DNA of 64,000 nt from G963676655 sp963676655 (GCA_963676655.2 CAXXKX010000005.1:186001-250000), one strand, 5' to 3'. Numbered from the stretch's first letter, positions 18,144 through 26,854 are shown. Numbers and translations are program-made. Notes: a model not told the origin generated them from the letters alone.

Positions 18144-20921
18144 TTACATGCCGGAATTGTCGCCCACCATGATATTTCGACATAGTCCTTGACGCACGGC
18201 AATACCATTATCCCTGGCATTGCCGTCATCGATACATTGATTACCTGCAATTATCACGTTTTTAGCATGATCAAGGCAAATAGTTCCCCCGTAATTTTTT
18301 TTACTCGGCAAGCGGTTCGGGTTGATGAATTTATTATTCCTGACGATAATATTCTCAGCGGACCATACAGCCAAAGGCTGCCACTGGCTGTTTCGAATAG
18401 TATTACCGGTTAACAATATATTTTTCGCGACCGGATAAGTACCGGGAAAATAATCGTCTTTTTGCGGGTCTATGCCACCGCCGATAAAGACATCGGCGGG
18501 TGGGCGCAACGCGGTATCGCAATTTTCAATTGAATTGTTGCGAATAATGATATTACGCGGCGGATATCCGATATGCCAGCGTTTCCAGCGGATAACTGAA
18601 TGAACAACCAGAGCGGGATAGGCTGTATTGAGAATTCGATTGTTTTCAATTATTCCGTTAGGCTCTCCTATATAAAGGCCATGACACAAACCGTTTTTTA
18701 TGGTATTGTCACAGATATAAAACTGACCTGAACCATAGCTTGAGGTGTTGAAAATTATCGCCTGATTGTTGATATTCTTCGGGATGGCCCGGTCGAAAAC
18801 AGCCGTTACATAATGCTTGGCCTGCCCCTTCCCTTCGACAAAAGTCCATTTGAAGCTTTGTAATTTTGCCTTAAATCCAGTGGGTGAAAAATCCCGGTTG
18901 AAAAACTCGTAAGTATCGCCGACAATAAACGCATCCGCAGCCTGCCAGTACATCAAGTCAAGAATCCGCAGGGTGTTGTCGTTAATTCTCTTAAATCCGC
19001 CGCCGAGAAAATAACTGCTGAAATGCAAGGCGTCGTCATGGGTAAATTCAAGATAATTGTTTGCCATCTTAAAATATCCCAGCGAGTTGTGGATTTCAAA
19101 ACCACTGTGGGAAGCCCAGACTTTTTCCGTTCCCGGTCGCGGCATGACTTTGCAGTTGGTAATCTCCAAAGATTTATTTCTCCTGCCGTTTATCGCCGAT
19201 GACGGAACTCCGTATATTTTGATATTATCGATAGAGACATCATTGTTTTCGTCTACAATAATTCCGACCGCAAAAAAATGCGTTTTACTTTTAAAAATCG
19301 CCCACATTCCCGGCTTTGCGCCGCGCATTTGCGCCTTGTCACGGAAAGAGAAACGCAATATATCCGGTCCGATCATTTTATGGGATTGTGCGATGCGCCA
19401 GTAAAAATTAAAACTTTTCGTGGTACGGTTATTTATGGCAGGCTCCCAGCCCCTGACCGCGTAAACATGAAAGTCATCCGGAATTGGTTTGCCGTTGTAA
19501 GAAACCTTATAATCAACGGTCAGCTTATCGGGATTGACATTGACAATCCGCCCCTTGAATCCCAACGGCATTCTATCCCAGTTCCAGTCTATCGTGAAGT
19601 TTTTCAATTGAACCCGTTCGCACTCGAGAATCCGGAAAAAGCCGCCCAAAATCTCTTTACCCCGGGGCAGATTTAAGTCCTCGAAAATAAATTCAGAGCC
19701 CTGCCCGTCAAAAATAAAGTCCTTCATGCCGATAAGATTAAGCGTATAGATTCTCCGGGTATAATGGTTGTATTCCTTTCCCTGGTCACGTTGGTCAACC
19801 GTGGTCTTCAGAAAATTATATTTGCCTTGGGGTACAATAAGTTTATGAATATTATTCTTCCTGCAATAATCCAGGGCTTTTTGCAAAGCTACAGTATTGG
19901 CCTGCGGAGCGCCTTTCTCAATCAAGCCGAAATCAGCGGCATTGGCCACTTTGCCATCTGCAACTGGATAGCGTATTTTAAACGGCAATGGACCCGGTAT
20001 TTTTTTCAGTATTTCTTTCTCAACGGCAGCTATCTCTGATTCGCCGGCATTTTTACCGATTTTCCGGATATTGGAGTCTGACAAGCTTTTACGGATGACG
20101 GCGGCCTGTTTTTCAGCATCACCGGCAAATGCGCCTGAAGTAGTTTGAAAAGCGGAGATAAATGCGGTCCCGCTAAATTCGGCTCCGTGTTTTTTGACCG
20201 GATAGTATTTGATATAATGCTTATTATCCACCCTGCGGTCCCAGAAAAAGCTGTTGAAACGCTCCGGTAACCGATAAACACAAACCCCGGCAATACCGGT
20301 CCCGGGGTTGAAAACGCCTATCCAGTCGGTTAAGCCGGTATCGATGAATTTATTGCCATGCTTGAAAGTACCTTTATTCAGTTGACCGGAGAAGGTCAGC
20401 CACCGGCTGTAAGGCTTGTCCCAAATGGACATGAACATATACATATTAAGTAATTTGGCGGTATCACCGACAACCTGAAAATGAAATGACTGCTCAAGCC
20501 CTTGCGGGGTTAAAGTAATCGTGGATTTATGCGCCAGCGGACCAATTACTGACTCCTTTAAAACTTTAATAATTTGCCCACGCAAAGACTGTGATTTTAC
20601 CCCGGTTAATTTTACTTCTCTGCCATCGACCAGAATTTTCAATGATTTGACAATCTCACCACCGTGTCCAGTGCCGACAAAAGGCTCCTGTCCTTTAGGA
20701 ACTTTGTTTTTGATAACCGCTCCCATCCAGCCGCTGCCGACTAAAACCGGTTTATTCCTGAAATCCAGTTTATGGACTGTCCAGGCGAACCGGGACTCCA
20801 ATTCAGCCCGATAATCTCCACTGAACAAAACCAGTTCAGTGTGTTTCGCCGGAGCGCCATTAAGAGCGGTTAGCGACAGAAGACAGAATATGACAAGATA
20901 GATTTTTCGCAATAAATTCAT
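18144..20921 (-). CDS. secreted right-handed beta-helix protein (pectate-lyase-like fold)
   Basis: A large exported protein of 925 residues. The signal peptide is MNLLRKIYLVIFCLLSLTALNG. After an N-terminal domain of about 300 residues comes NAADFGLIEKGAPQANTVAL, the entry motif of GH28/pectate-lyase beta-helices, followed by many rungs (NIKIYGVPSSAINGRRNKSL, IIENNRILNTAYPALVVHSV, NIIIRNNSIENCD, NIIVRNNKFINPN). It probably attacks a polysaccharide; the substrate and lyase/hydrolase choice cannot be told. It is convergent with the UroD pair and upstream of nothing on its strand; the pseudopilin gene precedes it by 57 bp. Confidence 0.82.
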   Translation of the reverse strand: MNLLRKIYLVIFCLLSLTALNGAPAKHTELVLFSGDYRAELESRFAWTVHKLDFRNKPVLVGSGWMGAVIKNKVPKGQEPFVGTGHGGEIVKSLKILVDGREVKLTGVKSQSLRGQIIKVLKESVIGPLAHKSTITLTPQGLEQSFHFQVVGDTAKLLNMYMFMSIWDKPYSRWLTFSGQLNKGTFKHGNKFIDTGLTDWIGVFNPGTGIAGVCVYRLPERFNSFFWDRRVDNKHYIKYYPVKKHGAEFSGTAFISAFQTTSGAFAGDAEKQAAVIRKSLSDSNIRKIGKNAGESEIAAVEKEILKKIPGPLPFKIRYPVADGKVANAADFGLIEKGAPQANTVALQKALDYCRKNNIHKLIVPQGKYNFLKTTVDQRDQGKEYNHYTRRIYTLNLIGMKDFIFDGQGSEFIFEDLNLPRGKEILGGFFRILECERVQLKNFTIDWNWDRMPLGFKGRIVNVNPDKLTVDYKVSYNGKPIPDDFHVYAVRGWEPAINNRTTKSFNFYWRIAQSHKMIGPDILRFSFRDKAQMRGAKPGMWAIFKSKTHFFAVGIIVDENNDVSIDNIKIYGVPSSAINGRRNKSLEITNCKVMPRPGTEKVWASHSGFEIHNSLGYFKMANNYLEFTHDDALHFSSYFLGGGFKRINDNTLRILDLMYWQAADAFIVGDTYEFFNRDFSPTGFKAKLQSFKWTFVEGKGQAKHYVTAVFDRAIPKNINNQAIIFNTSSYGSGQFYICDNTIKNGLCHGLYIGEPNGIIENNRILNTAYPALVVHSVIRWKRWHIGYPPRNIIIRNNSIENCDTALRPPADVFIGGGIDPQKDDYFPGTYPVAKNILLTGNTIRNSQWQPLAVWSAENIIVRNNKFINPNRLPSKKNYGGTICLDHAKNVIIAGNQCIDDGNARDNGIAVRQGLCRNIMVGDNSGM

Positions 20922-20978
20922 GTTTCTCCAGATATAAAGTACAATGAGAGCAAGTTGTTTCCGATGCAGGATTCAATA

Positions 20979-21650
20979 TCAAAGCTTTTCCTGACCAAGG
21001 CCCCACCAAGGATAGGCCCAACCACCAAGTTGGGTACTCCATATTTTCTTGTTTAAAATATTCTTAACTTCAGAGTAGCCGAAGTTTTTGGAATGACCGT
21101 CGACAAAGAGGACATTTGACGAAGATTGACCGTGGCGCGGATAAATAATATAACCGCCGGAATACCATGCCTCAGGATAAATCAACCATGAATATCCCGT
21201 TGTTTCACCGCCACCGGTTGGCAAATCCCGATGTCCGGAGTCCGCAAACAAGAGCATCGCCGAGTGCCGCTTGATCTTTGAAAGTTTCTGGATATCGTAC
21301 AGTCTGGTAAAATCATTATAGCCGTATGATGGGGCGTCATACATATCCACGTTGGACGGAGAGAAGGCAAAGGGATCAGCCGCACAGGCAAACAGGTTTT
21401 TACGCTGTTTGACATATTTTTTGTGTTCCTCCCTTACCCATTCCCGGTAAGGCAGGTAATCTTCATATTCATTCGTATAGTTCGCGATAACCAGACCTAC
21501 CTGTTTCAAGTTATTGACACACGAAATACTTTTTGCTTTATCCCGTGCTTGATTCAAGGCCGGCAGCAGCATTGAAGCAAGAATAGCAATTATCGCAATC
21601 ACAACCAGCAATTCAATCAATGTAAAAAACTGTTTTTCACGATGTTTCAT
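20979..21650 (-). CDS. prepilin-type N-terminal domain / H-X9-DG protein
   Basis: A 223-residue pseudopilin-like protein. The N-terminus QFFTLIELLVVIAIIAILAS carries the type IV prepilin cleavage and methylation signal (Phe at +1, Glu at +5) and one long hydrophobic helix. The family C-terminal mark is NVLFVDGHSK. PVC bacteria encode dozens of such proteins, often beside sulfatases and glycan genes. The gene overlaps the upstream regulator by 14 bp and precedes the beta-helix gene, suggesting an operon regulator-pseudopilin-beta-helix. Confidence 0.9.
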   Translation of the reverse strand: MKHREKQFFTLIELLVVIAIIAILASMLLPALNQARDKAKSISCVNNLKQVGLVIANYTNEYEDYLPYREWVREEHKKYVKQRKNLFACAADPFAFSPSNVDMYDAPSYGYNDFTRLYDIQKLSKIKRHSAMLLFADSGHRDLPTGGGETTGYSWLIYPEAWYSGGYIIYPRHGQSSSNVLFVDGHSKNFGYSEVKNILNKKIWSTQLGGWAYPWWGLGQEKL

Positions 21651-22746
21651 TTTTCTTATTTCTTTCTTTTAAGTTAATGTTAGGCTTTACTAAAATCGTA
21701 TTACTGTACACTGCATTACTTTCAACCAGGGCAACCAGATGATCAATAGCGGTCTTTCCCATCTTGACTCCTTTGAAATCAATAGGGTCGTTCAAAAACA
21801 GATCATCCGGAATGTCACGTTTATCAAACTGTTCCTGCAGCTGTTTTCTGATTTGTCCTTCAGAAACGACATGAAACAGTTCCCGTTCCTGTTGCCGGAA
21901 TATATCCCACAACGGCAGGACCCATTGATCCCCGCCAAGACACATAAAACCAACCTTACTATCGGCGGGAATTTTCAACTGATTTATTTTTTGCTCCAGC
22001 TCATCCCTGACAGAGCTGAAATCCTCCGCGGCCCGGTAATCAATATTTTCCGAACCGAAATGATGACAATCAGCGTCTTTATAATATTTGAATTTAAAAA
22101 TATTCCGACGATAATTTCCCATCCAGGAGTTTTCCCGTTCAATCATAATGATATGTTCACAGCCCCTGGCCCTTAAAGCCTGCATTGACTGTTCGATCAA
22201 ATACATTTCGTCCGGTAATACCGAGGTCGAAATCACCTCTTTTATATTCCTTAACAGGAAAACAATTTTGCAGTCATTTTTCTGCAATTCAGTGTACAGT
22301 TCAATATTATTCAAATAATAACCGATCGCGTGGGGTATGGATATGACACCATCCACCTTATCGGCTATTAGCTCTTTCAGCGCCTCAGCTTCTTCCTCAA
22401 CCGAACCGCAGTAGTATTTAAATTCATAATCCTCCGGCACATTCTCCATGACGGATTGAATAGTATTTTTGAAGATCGGGCTTTGCAGGCTGCGCCAATC
22501 ACCTTTCAAGAACGATGTAAAAGCAATCTTTCTGGTGCGTTTATTATTTTTAGCCACAGCCAGACGGCGCGGCGACACCGAGTACACAATCTCACGCTCC
22601 TGCAACCGCTTCAAAGCCTGTTTGATGTTAATGCGACTGGTACCGTAGCGCAACGCGAGTTTCCGCTCCGACGGCAAGATACCTTGAATATGGTCGTTCT
22701 CGATTTCCGCGAGCACCAGTCGTTCAATTTTTTCGTACTCTTTCAA
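21637..22746 (-). CDS. GntR-type HTH fused to LacI-like sensor domain
   Basis: A 369-residue chimeric regulator. The N-terminal winged helix is GntR-like (IQGILPSERKLALRYGTSRI, then NIKQALKRLQEREIV). The rest is a periplasmic-binding-like LacI sensor (KVDGVISIPHAIGYYLNNIE, CEHIIMIERENSWMGNYRRN, KVGFMCLGGDQWVLPLW). It should control the pseudopilin and beta-helix genes downstream and probably itself; a perfect palindrome lies about 85 bp upstream. The gene neighbourhood upstream was split by the prophage. Confidence 0.85.
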   Translation of the reverse strand: MKEYEKIERLVLAEIENDHIQGILPSERKLALRYGTSRINIKQALKRLQEREIVYSVSPRRLAVAKNNKRTRKIAFTSFLKGDWRSLQSPIFKNTIQSVMENVPEDYEFKYYCGSVEEEAEALKELIADKVDGVISIPHAIGYYLNNIELYTELQKNDCKIVFLLRNIKEVISTSVLPDEMYLIEQSMQALRARGCEHIIMIERENSWMGNYRRNIFKFKYYKDADCHHFGSENIDYRAAEDFSSVRDELEQKINQLKIPADSKVGFMCLGGDQWVLPLWDIFRQQERELFHVVSEGQIRKQLQEQFDKRDIPDDLFLNDPIDFKGVKMGKTAIDHLVALVESNAVYSNTILVKPNINLKERNKKNETS

Positions 22747-22830
22747 TTAACTTTTCCTTAGTCACTGATTTTGTTGTTTGCCTTAATTATACAGTGAGTT
22801 TTTTAATAAGTCAATACCCTTTTTGAAATT

Positions 22831-22854
22831 TTGGTATATTTTTATACCAAAAGT
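22831..22854. promoter_or_regulatory. palindromic operator of the GntR/LacI-like regulator
   Basis: A perfect inverted repeat, TTTTGGTATA - tttt - TATACCAAAA, 85 bp upstream of the regulator start. The GGTATA/TATACC half sites are of the length expected for a dimeric winged-helix repressor. Binding by that regulator is inferred. Confidence 0.6.
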
Positions 22855-23060
22855 AAAAACATCAAAAAATTCAAGATATACAATCGGTATTTTCCTTTGT
22901 GGATATAGCAGGAAATTGTTATAAAAAAAAGCAGGGATCGTCAAGCATCATCAATCAATTAAAAATCGGATAATGTGACTATCCCTTAATATTAGTCGTC
23001 AAAAAACTATTACTCCGTCTGATAATTACCTTGCTTTATATGTCGCCCCTTCAGGGCTTT
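22855..23060. other. host intergenic region up to the prophage left end
   Basis: AT-rich host DNA with no gene visible. At its end (23045-23057) lies a small hairpin, GCCC-CTTCA-GGGC, preceded by TTATATGTC. It is the left half of a REP-like cluster that resumes after the prophage at 63717. Confidence 0.6.
23045..23060. repeat. REP-like palindrome, left part, cut by prophage insertion
   Basis: Stem-loop GCCC-CTTCA-GGGC followed by TTT. A sister unit, GCGC-TTTCA-GCGC, also preceded by a TATGT motif, lies at 63790-63802 beyond the prophage. With the prophage and one target copy removed, both belong to one cluster of about 120 bp. The last five bases, 23056-23060 (GCTTT), are the left copy of the target duplication. 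Confidence 0.6.
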
Positions 23061-23264
23061 TGTAAATAGATAAAAGGTTTTCTCAACTGTGCGGAGGTCT
23101 TCTTAACTCAATTCAACCCGAATCGAGGTTTTCGCAAATCGAGACAAATTTCACTGTGCGACGCCGTTTTTCGATATCTACGGGCCCAGACTTTTTTCTG
23201 TGCAAGCCCTCTGTGCGCGACCTCTTAATATAATCGGGTTTCGACGTTTTTCAATGGCTGTGCG
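23061..23264 (+). promoter_or_regulatory. prophage left end with transposase-site array
   Basis: No gene. The terminus TGTAAATAG is followed by GGTTTTCTCAACT (23076) and GGTTTTCGCAAAT (23127). Later related boxes are GTTTTTCGA and GTTTTTCAA. The heptamer CTGTGCG/A occurs five times: 23087, 23154, 23198, 23211 and 23258. The layout resembles the L1-L3 transposase sites of Mu, whose sites also carry a GCGAAA core. Assignment of individual boxes to transposase binding is inferred. Confidence 0.75.
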
Positions 23265-23269
23265 GGCAT

Positions 23270-23292
23270 AAAAAAAGCCCTCCGAAGAGGGC
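23270..23292 (-). terminator. terminator of the leftward early operon
   Basis: On the minus strand, stem GCCCTC - TTCG - GAGGGC is followed by seven T. It lies just after the methyltransferase gene and before the left-end sites, so early transcripts stop before crossing the transposition site. Confidence 0.88.
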
Positions 23293-23309
23293 CGGTTAAA
23301 AGGTTGTTT

Positions 23310-24182
23310 TTACTTACTGAATCTGTCCATTGCTTCCGGGTTTCTCCAGATACATTCCACGCGCTTCTGTGCGCGCTTGCTGGCGCCTTCACCGAGCAAT
23401 TTGTTTGTCCTGGTTCGACCAGCGGCGGAACAAACGACATCGACGGTCTGAAGGTTCCATTTTGCGGCTTTCAACGGCTTGTAAAGCTCGTTATCATACC
23501 CTGACAACATAACGGCGCCGTCATACTTTAAAAGCGCCTGGATTAGCTCCTCATGGTCCTCGTTCTTTAGTTCATGATCGTAACCGCCAGCCTTGCGCAC
23601 GCCGGCCACATAAGGCGGGTCACAATACGCGAGCCAGCCCGATCCGGAATAGCGTTTCAATACGCATCGCCAGTCGTCACACTCGATCTGAACCCGCTGC
23701 ATACGCTCATGAACCTTTGGCAGATTATCAAAGCTGTTAATCCAATTTGAACAATTTGCGGCCATTCCCCGATTACTGCTTGAGACATTCGTTCCCCAAT
23801 GATTTCCGAACTGTCCTCCAAAGCATTGTCTTATGACCACATACCACCGCACAGCCTGTTCAACCGGGTCATGAATCCCGGCCCAGGAACGTAAATATTC
23901 CTCGTAAAGCTCGCGACTGACGGGGTGCAGACTAGCCCTGGCCATGAACTTACCGAACATCTCGACGTCGCTGATCACGCGGAAGAAGTTGACCACGCCG
24001 CGATTGACGTCATTGTATACTTCCACGTCGACCGGCTCTTTACTTATAAGGATAGAAGCTCCGCCGCCGAACGGCTCGACGTAATTAGTGTGCGGCGGCA
24101 GCAGCTCCAGCAGCTTATTTTTGATTTTCGGGGCTCCTTTGCCTCCGAACCAGGGGAATGGTGCACGTGTTTTACTTGGCAT
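23310..24182 (-). CDS. DNA adenine methyltransferase (D12 class, Dam-like)
   Basis: A 290-residue N6-adenine methyltransferase. Motif X/I is PFPWFGGKG at 8-16 with VEPFGGGAS at 35-43 for SAM binding. The catalytic motif IV DPPY is at 188-191 in LAYCDPPYVAG. The C-terminal half carries MLSGYDNELY and KRVECIWRN, typical of MT-A70-independent D12 enzymes. There is no restriction partner, so it probably protects phage DNA from host restriction, the role Mom serves in Mu. It is the last early gene, next to the left end, where accessory genes accumulate. Confidence 0.93.
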   Translation of the reverse strand: MPSKTRAPFPWFGGKGAPKIKNKLLELLPPHTNYVEPFGGGASILISKEPVDVEVYNDVNRGVVNFFRVISDVEMFGKFMARASLHPVSRELYEEYLRSWAGIHDPVEQAVRWYVVIRQCFGGQFGNHWGTNVSSSNRGMAANCSNWINSFDNLPKVHERMQRVQIECDDWRCVLKRYSGSGWLAYCDPPYVAGVRKAGGYDHELKNEDHEELIQALLKYDGAVMLSGYDNELYKPLKAAKWNLQTVDVVCSAAGRTRTNKLLGEGASKRAQKRVECIWRNPEAMDRFSK

Positions 24183-24406
24183 ATAATGCCCTTTCTTTTA
24201 TTAATGCTTTTCCGGACAAAAAAAAGACGGAACTTGCACTGCACACTATAAAACGCTACATTATTTATCCACTTTTTGAAGCGGCGTTTATTCGTGTTCG
24301 TGACGTGCTAGTTCCGTCGCGTTCGGGGATCGGTACTGGTAATACCGATTTCCCGCTTCATCTCCGCTCCGGGACGTTCCCGGCGCTTCGACTGCAATGT
24401 TGATAT
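24183..24406. other. non-coding gap with hairpin
   Basis: 224 bp without a convincing gene. It contains a perfect inverted repeat ATCGGTA - CTGGTAA - TACCGAT at 24329-24349. It could separate expression of the methyltransferase gene from the rest of the early operon. A short open frame on the minus strand here overlaps the methyltransferase start and looks random. Confidence 0.4.
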
Positions 24407-24991
24407 TTATTCTGGTTTGACTAGTCCATATGAGTCTCCTTTCGTTTGTTGAATTAATACCTTGAACGGCTTGAGGTCTTTGGGCAGATACAACGGGTGG
24501 CCAGGCTGACCGCTGCCCGTAATCTTTAACACGTTAACCTCCCATATTTCGGCCTTGTAAAGCATTCGCAGAAAAGCCTGATCCCGACCGCGAAAACTGC
24601 CGTCATTGCCCCATGCACAAACGGTCAGATCAGCAATATCGTAATAGTGCTCGAGCCAGTAATCATTCATCGGCCCGAACGGGTCACCGGCCCATTTCAG
24701 TTCGCCGGGGTCGGTTGCGCGGAACGCGAAAAGGTTCAGCATTACGATGCCGCCGAATCGCCAGGTCTTCGCGTAATTTATGCAGCGCCGGATCGTCGGA
24801 TCATTGTCGACCTCGTCGGCGGTGGACGGATTCAACCCGACAAACGCGACCACGCCTTTACCCTCGGCCCAGGTTCTCCAGAGCGCGTACCGGTATTTGC
24901 GATCGTCGGAGAATTCCGCCCCGGTGATCAGCGGCGTCTGTTTCTTTTTCCGAGGCGAAAACCCCGGCAAAAAATTGTTATCCTTTTTCAT
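24407..24991 (-). CDS. DUF1643-family protein
   Basis: A protein of about 194 residues. The DUF1643 signature is clear: YRYALWRTW, VVAFVGLNPSTADEVDNDPT, IRRCINYAKTWRFGGIVMLN, LFAFRATDP, TVCAWGNDG, and the end PGHPLYLPKDLKP. The family is common in phages and mobile islands; its biochemistry is not established. ATG 24991 follows AGGTGG; a GTG at 25000 is possible. It belongs to the accessory tail of the early operon with the Nudix and methyltransferase genes. Confidence 0.88.
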   Translation of the reverse strand: MKKDNNFLPGFSPRKKKQTPLITGAEFSDDRKYRYALWRTWAEGKGVVAFVGLNPSTADEVDNDPTIRRCINYAKTWRFGGIVMLNLFAFRATDPGELKWAGDPFGPMNDYWLEHYYDIADLTVCAWGNDGSFRGRDQAFLRMLYKAEIWEVNVLKITGSGQPGHPLYLPKDLKPFKVLIQQTKGDSYGLVKPE

Positions 24992-24993
24992 TT

Positions 24994-25263
24994 TCACCAC
25001 CTGCTTTTCGGGCGTTTATGCCTCCGCATCCACGCGTATTCCGGGTTTATGTGATTATGCTTGCCGCGTTTCTTTTTGGGTAACGTCACCGGGGAGTCTG
25101 TCAGTTCACGCTCTGAAATATGCAGCTCGTAATCTAAGGGGGAATAATCTATTTCCTCGTCAATTACAGCAGCCATTCCGACGCTGAGACTTACCGCAAT
25201 TGCCGCTTGCAGCTGAACGCTATGAGACGACGCCATATTGCATCCGACAGTAATAATCTTCAT
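24994..25263 (-). CDS. hypothetical phage protein
   Basis: An 89-residue protein that I do not recognise. ATG 25263 follows GGAGG and overlaps the Nudix stop by ATGA, which decides the start. The first part is uncharged and mildly hydrophobic (MKIITVGCNMASSHSVQLQ, AAIAVSLSVGMAAVIDEE); the end is very basic (PKKKRGKHNHINPEY, RRHKRPKSRW). It might bind nucleic acid through this tail, but no family is evident. Confidence 0.6.
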   Translation of the reverse strand: MKIITVGCNMASSHSVQLQAAIAVSLSVGMAAVIDEEIDYSPLDYELHISERELTDSPVTLPKKKRGKHNHINPEYAWMRRHKRPKSRW

Positions 25264-25706
25264 GATTCTTTGCCTCCGTCTTGCGCAATTTCGGTGACTT
25301 TGCTTGTTACCGGACACTTTGCGTTTGCCATGGGTACAAGCCATGTCAAATTATTGATTATGTTATCTGGCAAATCACAGGCTGTAAACCACCCCAGAGG
25401 CTCGCTTGTTGTTGCCTGTGGCCCTTTAGATAGCCTCTCATGCGTTTCAAAGCAGTAGACAATATGTTTTTCCCCTTTCGATTTATTATTAACCTCAAGA
25501 ACCGCATACTGACGCCACTGTTTATGGTTCACTCCGGTTTCCTCTTTAAACTCCCGGATCATTGCGTCTAACGGCGTTTCTCCGTCTTCAATCTTACCTC
25601 CGACGCCGCAATAATTACCGGCCATCCATTCCGGATGATCTTTCAGGATAAGCAGGACAAACCCGCCTGAAAACGCAAACCCAACAACATATTCAAATAT
25701 CTTCAT
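25260..25706 (-). CDS. Nudix hydrolase
   Basis: A 148-residue Nudix protein that would hydrolyse a nucleoside diphosphate-X substrate. The complete Nudix box G-x5-E-x7-REUxEE-x-GU lies at residues 37-59: GKIEDGETPLDAMIREFKEE followed by TGV. It could clean the nucleotide pool, process a modified nucleotide or remove NAD-type signals in phage defence; the substrate is unknown. It is coupled to both neighbours by 4-bp overlaps. Confidence 0.9.
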   Translation of the reverse strand: MKIFEYVVGFAFSGGFVLLILKDHPEWMAGNYCGVGGKIEDGETPLDAMIREFKEETGVNHKQWRQYAVLEVNNKSKGEKHIVYCFETHERLSKGPQATTSEPLGWFTACDLPDNIINNLTWLVPMANAKCPVTSKVTEIAQDGGKES

Positions 25707-26080
25707 TGTTCATGACCTTTCGTGTTGAAATACTTATCCCCGGATACCGGGTAAAAATAAAAACTCTGGAGAAAAGAAATTTTATCGGAGTTTGGAGATC
25801 GATATTTACACTTTCTCCCGTCGATTTCCACATAATAATAAAGCGCCCAACCTTTTTTTAGGTCAATAATCCGGATCACTGTATCGCCGCTTTTAAATGG
25901 GTCCGCTGACGGCTTACATTTGTAAAAGCCGCCGATCTTATATTGAATTTTCGCTTGCTCTTTGGGATTTTCTCCCGAAATTTTAACAGCCGGGGCAGAT
26001 ATGCCGAGTGGCGCATTATATATGAGCACAGCGTTTGCACTGGCCAGTAAAACGATTAAAAGTAGTTCAATTTTTTTCAT
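25703..26080 (-). CDS. small exported or membrane-anchored protein
   Basis: A 125-residue protein with an N-terminal hydrophobic segment, MKKIELLLIVLLASANAVLI, that is either a signal peptide or an anchor. The rest is a small soluble domain with beta-rich character (YKIGGFYKCKPSADPF, DTVIRIIDLKKGWALYYYVE, CKYRSPNSDKISFLQSFYFY). I do not recognise it. It overlaps the Nudix gene by 4 bp (25703-25706). Confidence 0.6.
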   Translation of the reverse strand: MKKIELLLIVLLASANAVLIYNAPLGISAPAVKISGENPKEQAKIQYKIGGFYKCKPSADPFKSGDTVIRIIDLKKGWALYYYVEIDGRKCKYRSPNSDKISFLQSFYFYPVSGDKYFNTKGHEQ

Positions 26081-26094
26081 CTTAGATTTCTCCT

Positions 26095-26433
26095 TTATAA
26101 ATTCTCTTTGTTAATTATCGGCCCGATAGTATCGGCCCACGGATCAGAATTATCATAGTCCTTACTTTGACCGCCGTTCCACGGCCTCATCCCTGGGTAG
26201 TTTTTCGGTTGAATGCCGGTCCCGCCATACCAGTTTTTATTTTTGTGGGAGCCGGGTTCCGAACGGCGAATAATTCGACTTTTCGGCCGCAATTCCGCGA
26301 GACGCTGATCCAGCGCGGCCAGAACCTCTGTCCGAGGGATGCGACGGTCCTTTTCCAACGCATAATACCGTGCGCATTCGATCCCCGACATGTTTTTGAT
26401 TTTTGCAATCAATTCAGCTTTTTTCTCTGGCAT
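26095..26433 (-). CDS. hypothetical phage protein containing an in-frame palindromic repeat
   Basis: A 112-residue protein. ATG 26433 is preceded by GGAGT at a normal distance; an in-frame TTG just upstream is less likely. The first half is helical (PEKKAELIAKIKNMSGIE, LAALDQRLAELRP). Then comes RRSEPGSHK, encoded by the dispersed palindromic repeat at 26248-26274. The end is low-complexity, rich in G, N and D. The same eight-residue peptide appears in the MuA-like frame, which shows a repeat insertion rather than homology. Confidence 0.6.
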   Translation of the reverse strand: MPEKKAELIAKIKNMSGIECARYYALEKDRRIPRTEVLAALDQRLAELRPKSRIIRRSEPGSHKNKNWYGGTGIQPKNYPGMRPWNGGQSKDYDNSDPWADTIGPIINKENL

Positions 26434-26434
26434 T

Positions 26435-26851
26435 TTATACTCCAATCTCCCCGCCGACCACGTTTTTGCCGTTTATTTCAAAAGAACCATTAGTTTTATA
26501 TACCCATCCAATAGACTCAAGAGGAACCTCAATATGCTCCCCTCCGTATAAAACGACATATTTGCCATGCCGAATATTTTTCACAAAAACTGTTACGAGT
26601 TCTTTAGGCATGAGCGGGTGGTTGAGATAACAGATAATTTTATCTCCGACTTCGATCTCCGGATTTTTTTCCTTTCCTTTTTCGCGTTCCAGCTTCCGGC
26701 GCCTGACCTCAATTGCTTTCAGTACGGTTTTTCGTGAAAAACCGTTGTTTTCGATTTCTTCAGCCTGGTCCAGTTCTTCTTTTGACATCTCGCGGATCAC
26801 GCTGATCGCGTCAACCGTACTGCTGTGCATCCATTTCATTCTTTCAACCAT
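26435..26851 (-). CDS. hypothetical phage protein
   Basis: A 138-residue protein. ATG 26851 follows AGGAGG. The N-terminal part is helical and charged (IREMSKEELDQAEEIE, KAIEVRRRKLEREKGK); the C-terminal part looks like a small beta domain (VGDKIICYLNHPL, HGKYVVLYGGEHIEVPLESI). This could be an SH3-like fold, but no family is recognised. It lies between other small early genes. Confidence 0.62.
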   Translation of the reverse strand: MVERMKWMHSSTVDAISVIREMSKEELDQAEEIENNGFSRKTVLKAIEVRRRKLEREKGKEKNPEIEVGDKIICYLNHPLMPKELVTVFVKNIRHGKYVVLYGGEHIEVPLESIGWVYKTNGSFEINGKNVVGGEIGV

Positions 26852-26854
26852 TAT

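Noticed and set aside
24044..24244. Small minus-strand frame upstream of the methyltransferase
   Set aside because: Most of it overlaps the methyltransferase gene in another frame and the rest has no ribosome site.
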